Shown here: positions 36,688-48,400 of the stretch, piece after piece
Layout of the letters: every line of letters starts with the position of its first letter
How positions within the stretch are numbered: the first letter of the stretch is position 1
NCBI GenBank assembly: GCA_035235625.1
Contig: CP141148.1
Location: 3,720,001-3,784,000 of the forward strand
Direction: 5' to 3'
DNA from: Saururus chinensis
Lineage: Eukaryota > Streptophyta > Magnoliopsida > Piperales > Saururaceae
Length of the DNA stretch: 64,000 nucleotides
The notes under the pieces: generated by a model
What the model saw: only the letters and a program-made list of their open reading frames with translations
What the model was told of the DNA's origin: nothing
The model's database searches: none
Made by a program: the position numbers and the translations under genes

Positions 36688-38344
36688 TGTTGGGGGATTT
36701 CAGTAGTTCTCTATGCACAAGTCAAGAGAATGGATAATATGATCCTTCCTTGCAAGGGATAAAGAAGAACCTTTTTTTTTAATGTGGGATGACCTTCTCT
36801 TGATTAATCAAGACTACTCCTTACACTTTAGAGTAAGTAGTAGTGATTAATCAATTTTCAAAACCCTTCGATTAGTTGGAAAAATGGAAGAAACAACTAA
36901 AATTTTATTAAAATAAGAAAAGAAAATTGCCAGGAGAAATGACTTCAACTTTTAAGTTTAAAAAGGAAAAGAAAAGAAGAAAACAAGGAAAATTCTTCTT
37001 GAAGATGAGAGCTCCCCTTGCATAGATTCTTCTTTTTTCTTGAGTACTTCTGCTTGTCTTCCAATTCCTTGATCTTCTTCAACTTTTTGAAGGTCAAGGC
37101 TTTTTAGGAACTTGGTATGTGATGGTCTTCTGGATTTCTCTTTTGGAGGTTCTGTAGACTTGAAAGCCAAAAACCCATTATCATGGAAGTAAAGGGGCAT
37201 TTATAGGGTGAGAGTTGCATGATTAAGCAAAGTAGTGTGGTGAGTTGGAAAGATAATTTGTGAGAAGTGGATAGTGGATTAGTGGGAGATGAGAAATGGG
37301 TTAGTGGGAGGGTTGGTGAGAACTACTTGATTAGTGGAGGAAGTGGGAAGTGTGAGAGAAGACCGGGCATTATACCTTTGACTTGGTCCTCTCAACTTTT
37401 ACACATTATCATTTTATTTTTATTTTATTATTTTCTTTATTTTTTTATTATATTTTTTTATTTCATCATCATTTTTATAATAGGAGATCACAAGGGCTTT
37501 GATTTAATCTTTTCATTCCTTATGTGAGACCCATGAAATTTTCCACACAATCTTTTTTTTTTAACTTTGAGTTCTTTTGGAACTTAACTTTTTTTTTTGT
37601 ATTTTCAGCCATTTTGGTATTTCATGATTGAACACGTTTCGTTTTTGTTAAAACAAAATAATAGTGTGGGACCCACGAGTCTTACCTAGCCTTTTCATTT
37701 ATTTCTGTTTTATGGCTATTTTGTTGTGAGACTTATAGGGCCTCACATGCCCTTTGTAATTTTTTTTTATGTGCTCATGTGAGGCTTACAAAGCTTCCCT
37801 CAGCTGTTTAACTTTGAATATAAAGAGGCCCCAGGATGTCTTCTCATAATAAAATTTTTTGTTGGAAGCCTTAGTTCATTCCTATGTGTGTAGGATTAGA
37901 TCTTGCCTCTTCATTTTTTTTTGTTAAAAGCCTTAGTCCATTCCTACATGTGTAGGATTAAATTTTGCTTTCTTATTTTTTTTCTTTAGACTTTGTCTAT
38001 TAAAAATTTAGTCTCACTCAGAGCTTGACAAGCTCTGACATCTTAGCCTTTAAATTTTGATAAATATTTTTCTTTTGGACTTAATCTGAATTTGAGACTT
38101 TGTCCATTTTGAAAATTTAGTACCATCTAGAGATAATCAAGCTCTGAACTCTTTGCCTTTGAACTTTTTTTTTTAAAAAACACATTACCATGTGTGTAAC
38201 TTTAGACTTTATTTCGTTTTCATTTTTCTTTCTTTTTGAATTTTTGACAACTTTATCTGTTTTGAAAATTTAGAATTATTTGGAGCTAATCAAGCTCTAG
38301 GATCTTTGCAATTGAATTTTAATTTAATTTTTTTTATGTCAACA
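36688..38344. mobile_element. Solo LTR, 1657 bp, TSD ATTAG
   Basis: Begins TGTTGGGGGATTTCAGTAG and ends TATGTCAACA (TGTTG/CAACA termini). It is flanked by perfect ATTAG duplications (36683-36687 and 38345-38349). The same family is present as an older copy at 20913-22670. It inserted just outside the right end of the TIR element, still within the Copia gag. Confidence 0.88.
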
Positions 38345-38349
38345 ATTAG

Positions 38350-38960
38350 AACAAACAAAATCTTTTGCCCTCCCGCGCTAACATGCATTTCAATGATGAT
38401 GACCTTTCTCTTTGGCTTCTTCATGGTATAGGATTTTGATCATACAGTGGCAGCCATTAATGCCCAACGGCTTGCTCCATCTCTTGATGAAGTGATCAGT
38501 TTGCTTCTAAATGTAAACTGCTTCTCCTATTGCTTTTCAGTCGCAATCATTCCTCTTCTACACCTTTTGGCCGTGGCAATGCCCATCTTCGTGGTCATGG
38601 CTTCTCTTGTGGGGGCTCATCTCCAAGGGTTGTGGTTCTTCCTCTCGCGTCCCCACCCTTTCCACCAACAATGGTGCCGGCCGCCACTACCCCTCACATG
38701 GAGGGCAATCCTCCTCTACTCCGAAGTGCATCACTTGCTTCAAGTGTGGTGGCCCTAACCATCAGTCCATCGGTCCTCTGCCTGTGAAGTCCCAGATGAA
38801 GACACCTCTGACGCCACTCATGCTCTCAATGCTAATGCATATTGCGTTATTGCTGATCAACATGATGAAGAATGGGTAATTGACAGTGGCATTACACGTC
38901 ATATGACCTCTTCAGATTCTCTTGTCTTTGGTATGCGCTCGCCTTGTTGTTGATCTGATG
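38350..38960 (+). pseudogene. Copia-type gag C-terminal part and protease start
   Basis: Continuation of the relic at 29580-30080. It shows FNDDDLSLWLLHG (about 38391-38430), AAINAQRLAPSLDEVISLLL, a glycine-rich region, a zinc-knuckle remnant CFKCGGPNHQS whose final Cys is lost, and the protease motif VIDSGITRHMT (about 38877). No reverse transcriptase or integrase follows, so the element is truncated. Confidence 0.75.
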
Positions 38961-38976
38961 ATATTATGATTGATCC

Positions 38977-39150
38977 AGGTGAGAAGTGAGCTGGAGACGA
39001 GGTTCCAAGAGCCAGGGCTCCTATATGTGGGACGGAGAGGTGAGCTCCTCCATGAGTTCATGGCGGCAATGGGGTGTCAGAGGAGTGCCCAGAGGTGCAA
39101 AGAGAAGTGGGAGAACATCGAGCGGTTCCACCCGACCCGAGATGCAGACC
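38977..39150 (+). pseudogene. Trihelix (GT-2-like) DNA-binding domain fragment
   Basis: Translation gives VRSELETRFQEPG, then a frame-shifted MWDGEVSSSM, then back in the first frame MAAMGCQRSAQRCKEKWENI. This is the trihelix order of plant GT factors (R-S-E-x-E-x-x-F, L/MWEEVS, RSAxRCKEKWEN). The frame break and lack of any flanking coding exon show it is a remnant. It sits directly after the Copia relic and about 300 bp before the antiporter gene. Confidence 0.65.
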
Positions 39151-39465
39151 TTCAGACGATACTCCGCCCCCGCCCGACGGAAATTTCTCGACATCATCGA
39201 CTGTCCCACCCGCTACGCTCTACTGCATCTGTCGGTATCAGACATTTCGGCCGATACGCCACCGAGACGCTTGTCCTTTGTCATGACAGTTTCAGTCGTA
39301 TCAGTCTCGAACCGCCCGATACGCGGCACAATTCCGGGATACGACAAACCAAGCGAGTAGCACCAGTAGAGTGGATATGAAACAGCTCGCCCGCTCACAT
39401 TTTCCCACGCTGTTCATCGGCCTCCCACAAATTTTCGCTTCTCTTCAGCTAAAAACCGGGCGAAA
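39151..39465 (+). promoter_or_regulatory. Probable promoter and 5' UTR of the antiporter gene
   Basis: The 300 bp before the antiporter ATG is comparatively G/C-rich and contains several CGATACG/CGGCCGATAC-type palindromic motifs (39230-39340). No convincing TATA box is visible. Assigned by position only. Confidence 0.35.
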
Positions 39466-42400
39466 ATGGCGGCGACTCTCTCGGCCCCCGCGAAGGCCCT
39501 CGTCCGCCTCCCCGGCGGCCAATGCAAGAGTTATCTGCGCTGCGCGGTGCCGCCTCCACCGCCGCAGCTGGGGTTCTCGCCGCTCCGGGTGGCCGAACTA
39601 CGGAGGTGGCGGGGGCATGTCGCACTCGCCCGGGCAGAGGAAAGGGCCAAAAGCTCTCCAACATCTTCCTCCTCGCCCCACTCCCCCTCTGGCGATGACG
39701 AGGAGGCTAAAGCTCCGATTCAGTTCAGCGAGGTATCCGTCTTTCCTGCTTTTATTTCATCCCCTGCCAATGGATTCGTCTGATTCTCTGATACTATCAA
39801 ATTGATTTTTCAATACGAGGACATTGAAGATTGACCTTATTTTTCTTATTATTCAATAATGGGAGCGCAAATTGATCGGAGAAGGCTGGAGTGATTATAT
39901 CTACCAAATTGCGAAGTAACCCGTGAATTTACTGCTTAATTTGTAAAAATCAAACTGTGGATGAACTGAAACATTGACTTAGTATCATTCTTAACAAATT
40001 CTGGGTAGAAGAACACCTAATGAGGCCAGCTCTGTACTTTAACATATTCAATTCGAGTACTACTGAAATGCCACTGTTTTCGTGGAAACCAATTTTGTAG
40101 TGGAAGAGAAAATAATCTATATTTTTAATGTCCTAGAAGATTTGGAAAGATGAATATTGAGGAAGAAAGATCCATGCTTTTCATATACAGGGAAGAGTTT
40201 TTCATGCACCACTCTGACAATGAGCCCAGTGTAAGGAACGCTTAGAGCCTGCTTAGAGCCTTTGATATTTGAGATCGACGGCACACATGCTAGAGCACGT
40301 TAACACCAGTACCAGTGGTGCTAATGTGCGTTAGCGTGTGCGCCATCGATCTCATGAACGAAGGGCTCCTATGCATTCCTTGCATTGGGGAGCATTAAAA
40401 ATGCTTCCCATATATAGGCGTCCCATATTTTTTGGATAAGTGTTGTGGTCATGCTTTCATGTAAAAGAAGATTGGTTGTATTGTTGCTATCTTTGTGTCA
40501 GAAAATGACCATGGCATATTTATCCTGCAACTAACATCTAGTGATGCCACTACCAAATAATTGGGAGAGGTAAGGTGGTGATTCTTTGTTATGAATCGCC
40601 ACTCTTACAGGATTTTGAAGGCATTATGTTATTTTGATGATAGTAGGTTTGTTTTCAAGTTAATAGGCTGGCCTGTAAGGCCCTCTCTTGTTAGTTGGTG
40701 GGCAAGTAGGAAATAAGGGTCAGGCCCATATTGGCTGGCACATTATGTAAGAGGCATAACCTCCTATTGAGAAGCTAATGAGAAACATTATTCCCGAACC
40801 CTCCTCCTCTCTCCAATGTCGTCCGCCTCTCTCTCTTCTTTTCTCTTGTCTCAACCTGGTTCAGCAAAACCAACAAGAGGCCCTTGTTCCTCTTCATCTA
40901 ACCTTCCCCTTCAAACCCTTTTAAACCCTAGGGTACGCAACATTGGTATAAGAGTCTCTTCCTTCCTACTCATGGGCATCAATTCACGGTACACACGAAG
41001 AGTATGGCAGTCAAGGAGAAACAAGCACAAAGTGAGGCAGCCGCCACTCAAAACCATGGCATTGCTGTCGCTGAATCCGTCTATGGTGGCTGCCACATCA
41101 ACCACAATAGACCCAACTTTGTTGTAGTTCTTCAATGTCCTTGTTCATGAGTTTCGGGCCCTTCGCGCCAAATAACAAGTCTCGTTAGCGCGTGTGACTG
41201 ATATCACCAAAGACTCGGTCATGCATTGGTGGAGGTTAGAGAGACCAGCGCAATTGCTTCAGCCACCACCATGGTCAACTCCTCTCTCAACCCTGATCAG
41301 CCAGGCCTATGCCCAACGGCCATGCTGAGCGTGGGGCTTCCTGTCCACGCACTAGCGGCTAGCCACTTGCCCAACGATTGTCTTCTGCAATTTTTGGATG
41401 ACATTACAACAGGGGCTAATTGGGGACAACCCTTTGAGCATGACAAGGCGGATTTTCTAGGAGAGGACCACCTCGAGACTTGCGGAAAATTTACACAGCT
41501 GACACGCACTACAAAACCGCATTTGGCCCATATGCAATTTCCCAAATATACTGGAGAAGATAATCTGAATAATTGGGTATATTGAGCAGAAAGAATTCTT
41601 TGTATACCAGGACACAACGGCAGATGTGGAAAAATTGCAGAGAGCAGCATTTCACCTTGAGGGCAATGCCCTAGTCTAATTTCAATATTTTGAACGCGAG
41701 GTGTTGGACCCCACATGGCATAAATATACAGATGAGTTGTGCATCCAATTTGGACCTAATAATTTTGTTAACTTTAATGAGCTCTTGTCATCTTTATCTC
41801 AAACTACTATTGTCCGCGCCTATCAGATTGAAGTGGCTATTCGCCGAGGCTCTAGTGGGAACATTCCGCCGAGGCCTAAAACCAAAGATAGTTGATGAGA
41901 TACGTCACTTTGACTGCCCTACTATGCATGATATAATTTGCCATACAAGGATTCAGGAGGAGAAATTGAGCCGTCAGCGTTTGACCTCATGTCCCATAGT
42001 TTCGGCCCCTCCAAGGCCATGAGGAGGAACCTTTGGTGCTTCCTTCCATGGCTGACAGACCACTGGTATCATTCATGGCACTTATGTCCCTTTTTGTCGC
42101 TTGTCTCAGGTTCAAATGGAGGAGCACTGCTTGAAGGGGTTAGGCTTTAATTGTGATGGACACAATACTTTGGGCCATTATTGCAACACCCCTCCCATTT
42201 CATTGCTCCTGGAAGAGTCTTGGAACGAATTAGTAGAGTAGGAACACACTGAGTCACCACCATGTGATACAGAGGTGCTTCCAGAGATTTGCTTGCATGC
42301 CTTTCTCTGACACTTACATGCCACATACCATGAGATTTCAGGGTTTTCTTATACGCCAAAAGGAAGTAGTACTCATTGATAGTGGCAGCACGCATAACTT

Positions 42401-45400
42401 CACTAATGATCTGTCTCCAAGCACCTTGGCTGCCTTGTCTCTGAGTTGGCTCCTTTTGATGTCTTTATAGGGGATGGCAAACATCTTTGCAGCAAGGGAG
42501 TATGTCCATATGCAAAATAGCACATCCAAGGCCATGCATTTATCATGGAATTCTATTTACTTCCCACAAAGGGTGCAAACATTGTTTTGGGAGTTCAATG
42601 GTTACAAGAATTAGGTGATGTCACATAGAACTTTCGGCAGATGATTATGGACTTTGAGTTAGCGGGAGAGTGTGTGCACATCCAAGGATTGCCTCGAGGT
42701 ACCTTGCATTTTGCTCAAGACTTGGGTCTTTCTTTTGCAATTCACATCAGAATATTATGCTGCTGTTTGTGACCTAGACACCCTCTTCTTAGCCGGCTAT
42801 ACCTGAGGACTTGCTTGCATTGTTGGAGACATACTTGGCCCTCTTTGGCGAGCCCACTGCCCCCCTCTATTCTGATTATGGAAGGGACCTCTCTGGCCAA
42901 TGTTCACCCCTATAGGTACCCTCAAATTCAGAAGAATGAGATTGAAAAACTTGTTTGTGAAACGTTGGATGCAAACATCATTTGTAGAGCACTAGTTCTT
43001 ACTCCTGCCTTGTGTTATTGGTCTGAAAAAAAGACGGTCTTGCCTTTTTTGTGTAGATTATCGTGCTCTCAATGCTACTTCTCTCAAGGATGAAGAACTT
43101 TTGGATGAATTTGGGAATGCACATTATTTTTCTTAGATTGATTTGTGCTCTGGCTATCACCATATTGGTATGCATCCAGCCGATATTCATAAGATTGCCT
43201 TTCATACACATGGCGGCCATTTTGAATATTTGGTCATGCCATTGAGGTTAACTCATGCCCCCTCTATTTTCCATAGCCTTATGAATGAGGTTTTCTGTTG
43301 ACAGCTGCATTGATTTGTGCTTGTATTTTTTGATGGTATTGTTGTATACAATCCATCTTGGGAGATGCACTTGACATGCTTGAGGTATGTTTCACTCTAC
43401 TGGAACATCATTCTTTTTTTCGGAAGAGACCCAAGTGTGTGTTCAGCAACACCCAGGTGGAATATTTGGGCCATATCATTTCAAGAAGTAGCGTGTCTAC
43501 AAAGTCGACGAAGGTGGCGGCTATGTTGAAGTGGGCCGTCCCTACTCACCCAAGGCCTTGCGTGGGATTGACAGGCTACTATCACCACTTTGTATCCACT
43601 ATAGGACGATTAAGACCACACTGACAACTATGTTAAAAAAGGGATTCTTTTAGTGGCCTGCTGAGGCTCAAACGGCCTTTGATGCTCTCAAGTTGGCCAT
43701 GTCTACCCCCTCAAATCAACTCTTTATTACAAAGAGCAATGCCTCAAAGACAGGATTGGGCGCCATATTGCTTCAATCTAGCCGCCCTCTTGCTTTCTTC
43801 AGCAAAGCCCTGTTGTGCCACTCTCTTTCACTTTCAACATATGAGAGGGAGATCCTTGGTATTGTGCATTCAGTGACGAAGTGGAGACCTTGTTTGTTGG
43901 GTAGGCACTTTGTTATTCCCATGGACCATTGGCCACTCAAATACCTATTAGAATACAAGAAGGCATATGAGAATACAATTGCATATAGGGATGCCACTCA
44001 GGTCGGGTTTATGGTAAAACCCGACCCGACCCTAATGGGTCGGGTTTGGTTTTTAAAACTCAACCCAAGTAGCTATTCGGGTTGGATTCTGGTTTTAGGT
44101 GAACCCTAATAATGTTATAAATTTAATATTTTTTATATGTATTTTAATATATATTTATGAAAAAAATTAAAAAATAATTTTTAAATGGTTTGAGTCAGGT
44201 TCGGGTTACTGTTTCTTAAATGGTATTGGGTTCAGTTTTGGCAAAACCCAACCAAACGACATCACTAATTGCGTATGCCCTCTTGCTTTAGTTTGCCACC
44301 CCAAGGTCTTAGCTGTTTTCTGGTCCAATTTTTCCCTTTTTGCAAGAACTTCAGCTGGCATATGCCCAAGACCCGGAGGGCCAAGATATGTTTGCCTGCT
44401 TGTAGGCTGACCTTTTATTCTTACCCTCTTTTGTTTTGCATGGTGACTTTCTTTACTTGAAAGGCCGCCTGTGGGTCCCCCCTAATCCTCAGCTACGCAC
44501 TTCACCCATCTCTCATGTTCATGACTCTCCCTTCACTGGCCATGAGGGATAACAGTTTCTTATGACGTGGTCTCCGACATGATGTTCATGATTATGCCAC
44601 CACCTGTGAAGTTTGCCAGCGGGCCAAAGCCTCTACAACTGCCCCGGCCAGCCTCATGCAGCCCTTACCTAGCCTTGATAGGATATGGGAGGATGTCTCT
44701 GTGCATTTTATAGAAGCTTTACCTTTGGTTCAAGGGAAGTTAGTTATTATGGTAGTGGTAGACCATCTGTCCAAATACACGCACTTCAGCTTGCTTGCCC
44801 ATCTTTTTACCGCTAAGGAGGTGGCCAAACTTCATGGCATGTCGTGTACTATTTGTTTTGGATAGGGATTGAATTTCTATCTATTATATTTGGCAAGAGT
44901 TCTTTACTCTTCAAGGCGCTCGTTGCACATGAGTATTACTTATCATCCTCAAACAGACGGTCAGACCGAGGTGGTGAATAGGTGTCTTGAGCAGTACCTT
45001 TGTTGTCAGTGAGAGTCCTCGTAAATGGCTTCAATTCTTGTTGTGGGCTGAATATTATTATAACAATGCTTTTCATACCGCTGCGGGTTATACTCCATTC
45101 CATGTGGTTTATGAGCATTCTCCCCTTATTATTCTTGCCTATGTCCCTCACCGGGCTGCTGTGGGTGAGGTTGATCATCTTTTACAAGATCGGGACACAC
45201 CTTTGCATCAACTTAAACAAATTTATCCAATGTGCAGAATCACATGAAATAGATCTTTGATGGGATCCATACTGACAGAGAATTTCATGTTGGGGATATG
45301 GTATTTGTGAGTTTTTCTCTGTAGCTGTTGTCTTCATTATAGCATGCTATGAGTGCTAAACTTGTTCACCTGTTGCATGGGCCTTACCCTGACTTACAAC

Positions 45401-48400
45401 GTGTGGGCTCCATTGCCTATCGCCTCCAGCCTCTTGAAGGACCACAAACAAGTTCATCCAGTGTTTCATGTTTTGTGCTTTCAGTGTTTTGTGGGCGATC
45501 CTGCTCATGCCACTCAGAGACCACAACTTCTTCTCCCGGCTGCTCCACCCTTGATACCTTCCTCTATCATTGACAATTGCCATGTTCACCATTCTGGCTA
45601 ACTAGTTTCGGAAATCCTGGTTGCCTGGTATGGTTGTTCTTTGGAGTATGCTACATGGCTTTATGAAGATAAATTTTATTATCAGTTCTCTGATTTTACC
45701 CCTCGAGGACAAGGCGATAGCAGAGCGTGGTGGATTGTTATAAATTGCCACTCTTATAGAATTTTTAAAGCATTATGTTATTTTATTGTTAGTAGGCTTG
45801 TTTTCAAGTTAATAAACTGGCCCATAAGCCCTTCTCTTGTTAGTTGGCAGGCCCATGAGGCTCTTTATTATTAGGCTTTGTTTATGAGCAAGTATGAAAT
45901 GAGGCAGGGGCCAATATTGGCTGGTGCATTATGTAAGTGGTGTAGCCTCCTATTGAGAAGCTAATGAGAAACATTATTCCCATTGTAGTCCGCCACTCTC
46001 TTTCCCTTTCCCTTGTCTCAACCTAGTTCAGCAGAACCAGCAAGAGGCTCTTGTTCCTCTTCATCCAACCTTCCCCTTCAAACCCTTGTAAACCCTAGGG
46101 TTTACAACAGTCTTCATCTCATCATTCCCTCATCAGACAGTTGGATTTGGTGTAAAATCTTGCCATTTGATGTTCTGACATGCATTTTGCATCATCATTT
46201 TGATTAAACCAGAGTCAGATGGTGTTACAAAATCCACGTGCTTGACTCTAGATAGCTGGGATAAGGACATAAGTGTTGTGTACCGGGGTACACAATGGGA
46301 TAACTGGATGGGAAGGTTGGACGAAGGGAGTGAAAGCATCTTTGATTGAGCACATGACGTGCAAGCCGGGGGTTGGAAGAAGGGGGTGAAGATGGTTGAC
46401 AGAGGAGAAAAGAGGAGGTTTAGGGTTTACTTCTCATTTCATAATCAAAAGAGGGCATAACCTTCACACTTAAATGGAGACACTAACAGGCTTACTAGCA
46501 AGTTCCTGAAGCCCATTAACTTAATTAAAGACAATTAACCACTAACTCCCTAATGACAAGAATGACAATTGACTCCCTACACATATCATAACCAAGCAAA
46601 GCTACTAAATAACAAGGTGGGGCCCATAATAGGGCACAGTCCCTAGGTCGGGACATACCAATATCATGCAGATGATGGTCATGACTTTTTGAGAGGTGTC
46701 AATTAGATTTTTGCTTTGAATTTATAAGTAATTGAAGCTTATTATTATGTTTAATTTTTGTGTATCTCATGAACGTTCACCTCACTTTCTAGTATAATTG
46801 ATTGGGATCTTTTAGCCTTCACGTCTTGAAGCTATCTAGGAGAAGACATATGATGTGATGGTTAATCTGTATTTCTTTTTTCCCTTTTTAGATGGTTTCA
46901 TTTGGAAGAAATCTATTAAAAACCTTTTATGCTCTCCTTTGTATGGATCCTATTTCTTCTTTTAGAAAATTTGCCAAGTTGTATTGCAACTTGCAAGCAA
47001 TCTCATATTGCTGGTACCAAATGTTATTAAAACCTTTTTTGACCCTTTTTGTGGATCCTATATTATTTAGACAGTATTGTGCGTTGAATCATGAAATACT
47101 TGTTGCAACAAATCTCATATTGCTGGTATAATGTGGGTTTTTTTTATAGAAAAAAGGTATTCTAAATCTAAAAAAAGCCCAACGAGCTGAGGCTACAAAG
47201 AGAGGATGTACAACCCCTTCTAGATTGGAGGGGCAAGGTAAAAGGAAAAGAAAATGCATCATGGCGACAATAACTATTCAGATATCATTAAGGGAGGAAG
47301 GAATCTTTTGGAGTTTGAAGAATCATCTCTCTCTTAGCTAGAGGATCAGCAACTCCATTGGCTTCTTCTTTAATGTGACTCCAAGTGACCTTTAAATATG
47401 AAAGCTGATTTGAATTAGGAAGACCCTGAGACTCTACCACCCTGGCCATTGTCGAGGCAAAGCCCAAATGATAAAGTTCAGTATGTTTTATATGAAGCCT
47501 TATAGCTTCTACTGATTTGTAACAGTTGATTTGCACTAGGAACTCTTATCAAGACCTGGTACATGTGACCCATTGTGCTCAGTTGATGAGATGAGCTTCC
47601 AAGATTTTGAAGACACTTATCAGCCCAAGACTGACTTGCTGAAGGCACTTACCATTCTTGCAGCCGCTGTTACAGGGGCTGTGGCAATTAATCACTCTTG
47701 GGTAGCTGCAAATCAGGTGGCCCCTCTGCTTTGCTTAGTGCATCTGAACCAATTATCTTTCTCTTCTTCGATATGTTAATCATAAATAATGCATGTTATT
47801 TTTACAGTAGAAATGTCATTTGGGGTATTACTTGGTTATTCTCACTCATACCCAGATGTGCAATATAATTTACATTTATTTTTTGTGGATGGATGATGCT
47901 ACAGGATATTGCTATGGCATTGGTTTTTGCTATAGGATATGTTGGCATTATATTTGAAGAATCTCTGGCATTCAACAAAAGTGGAGTTGGGTTGCTGATG
48001 GCTGTTTCGTTGTGGGTCATTCGAAGTATAGGAGTAAGATTTCTGTATATTTGTAATTTGATGTTTTTTACATCTTGGATGGTCGCTTGGTGGTGTTGTT
48101 TTTCGAAGTCTATCAAATCTGACCTTTTGTCAGTGTGTATTATTTTAATCATTCCTTCTTAATTTACCTTTTCCCTTTTGATGAAATACAAATATTGTTA
48201 TGCATCTCAAACAGTATGCAATGCTCAAATGTTCTTGAAATTTTTTTCCTCATAGTTGTTCAGTCTTTTAGTCATAATCGATTAGTTTATCGCTCTAGCA
48301 TCCCTTTCTTTTTGGAGGGTCCTATTTGTATTCATTTACTTTTTTTTTCTTCTTCAGGCTCCTTCAACTGAAATAGCTGTGAATGAATTATCTCATGCAT

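Noticed and set aside
46085..46110. AAACCCTAGGG motif resembling plant telomere repeat
   Set aside because: Single copy at the end of an LTR, also present near 40925 in the partner LTR; not an interstitial telomere array.
46274..46670. Another solo LTR beginning TGTTGTGTACCGG
   Set aside because: The start fits the family, but no matching CA end or 5-bp duplication could be found; kept only as a note in the intron entry.
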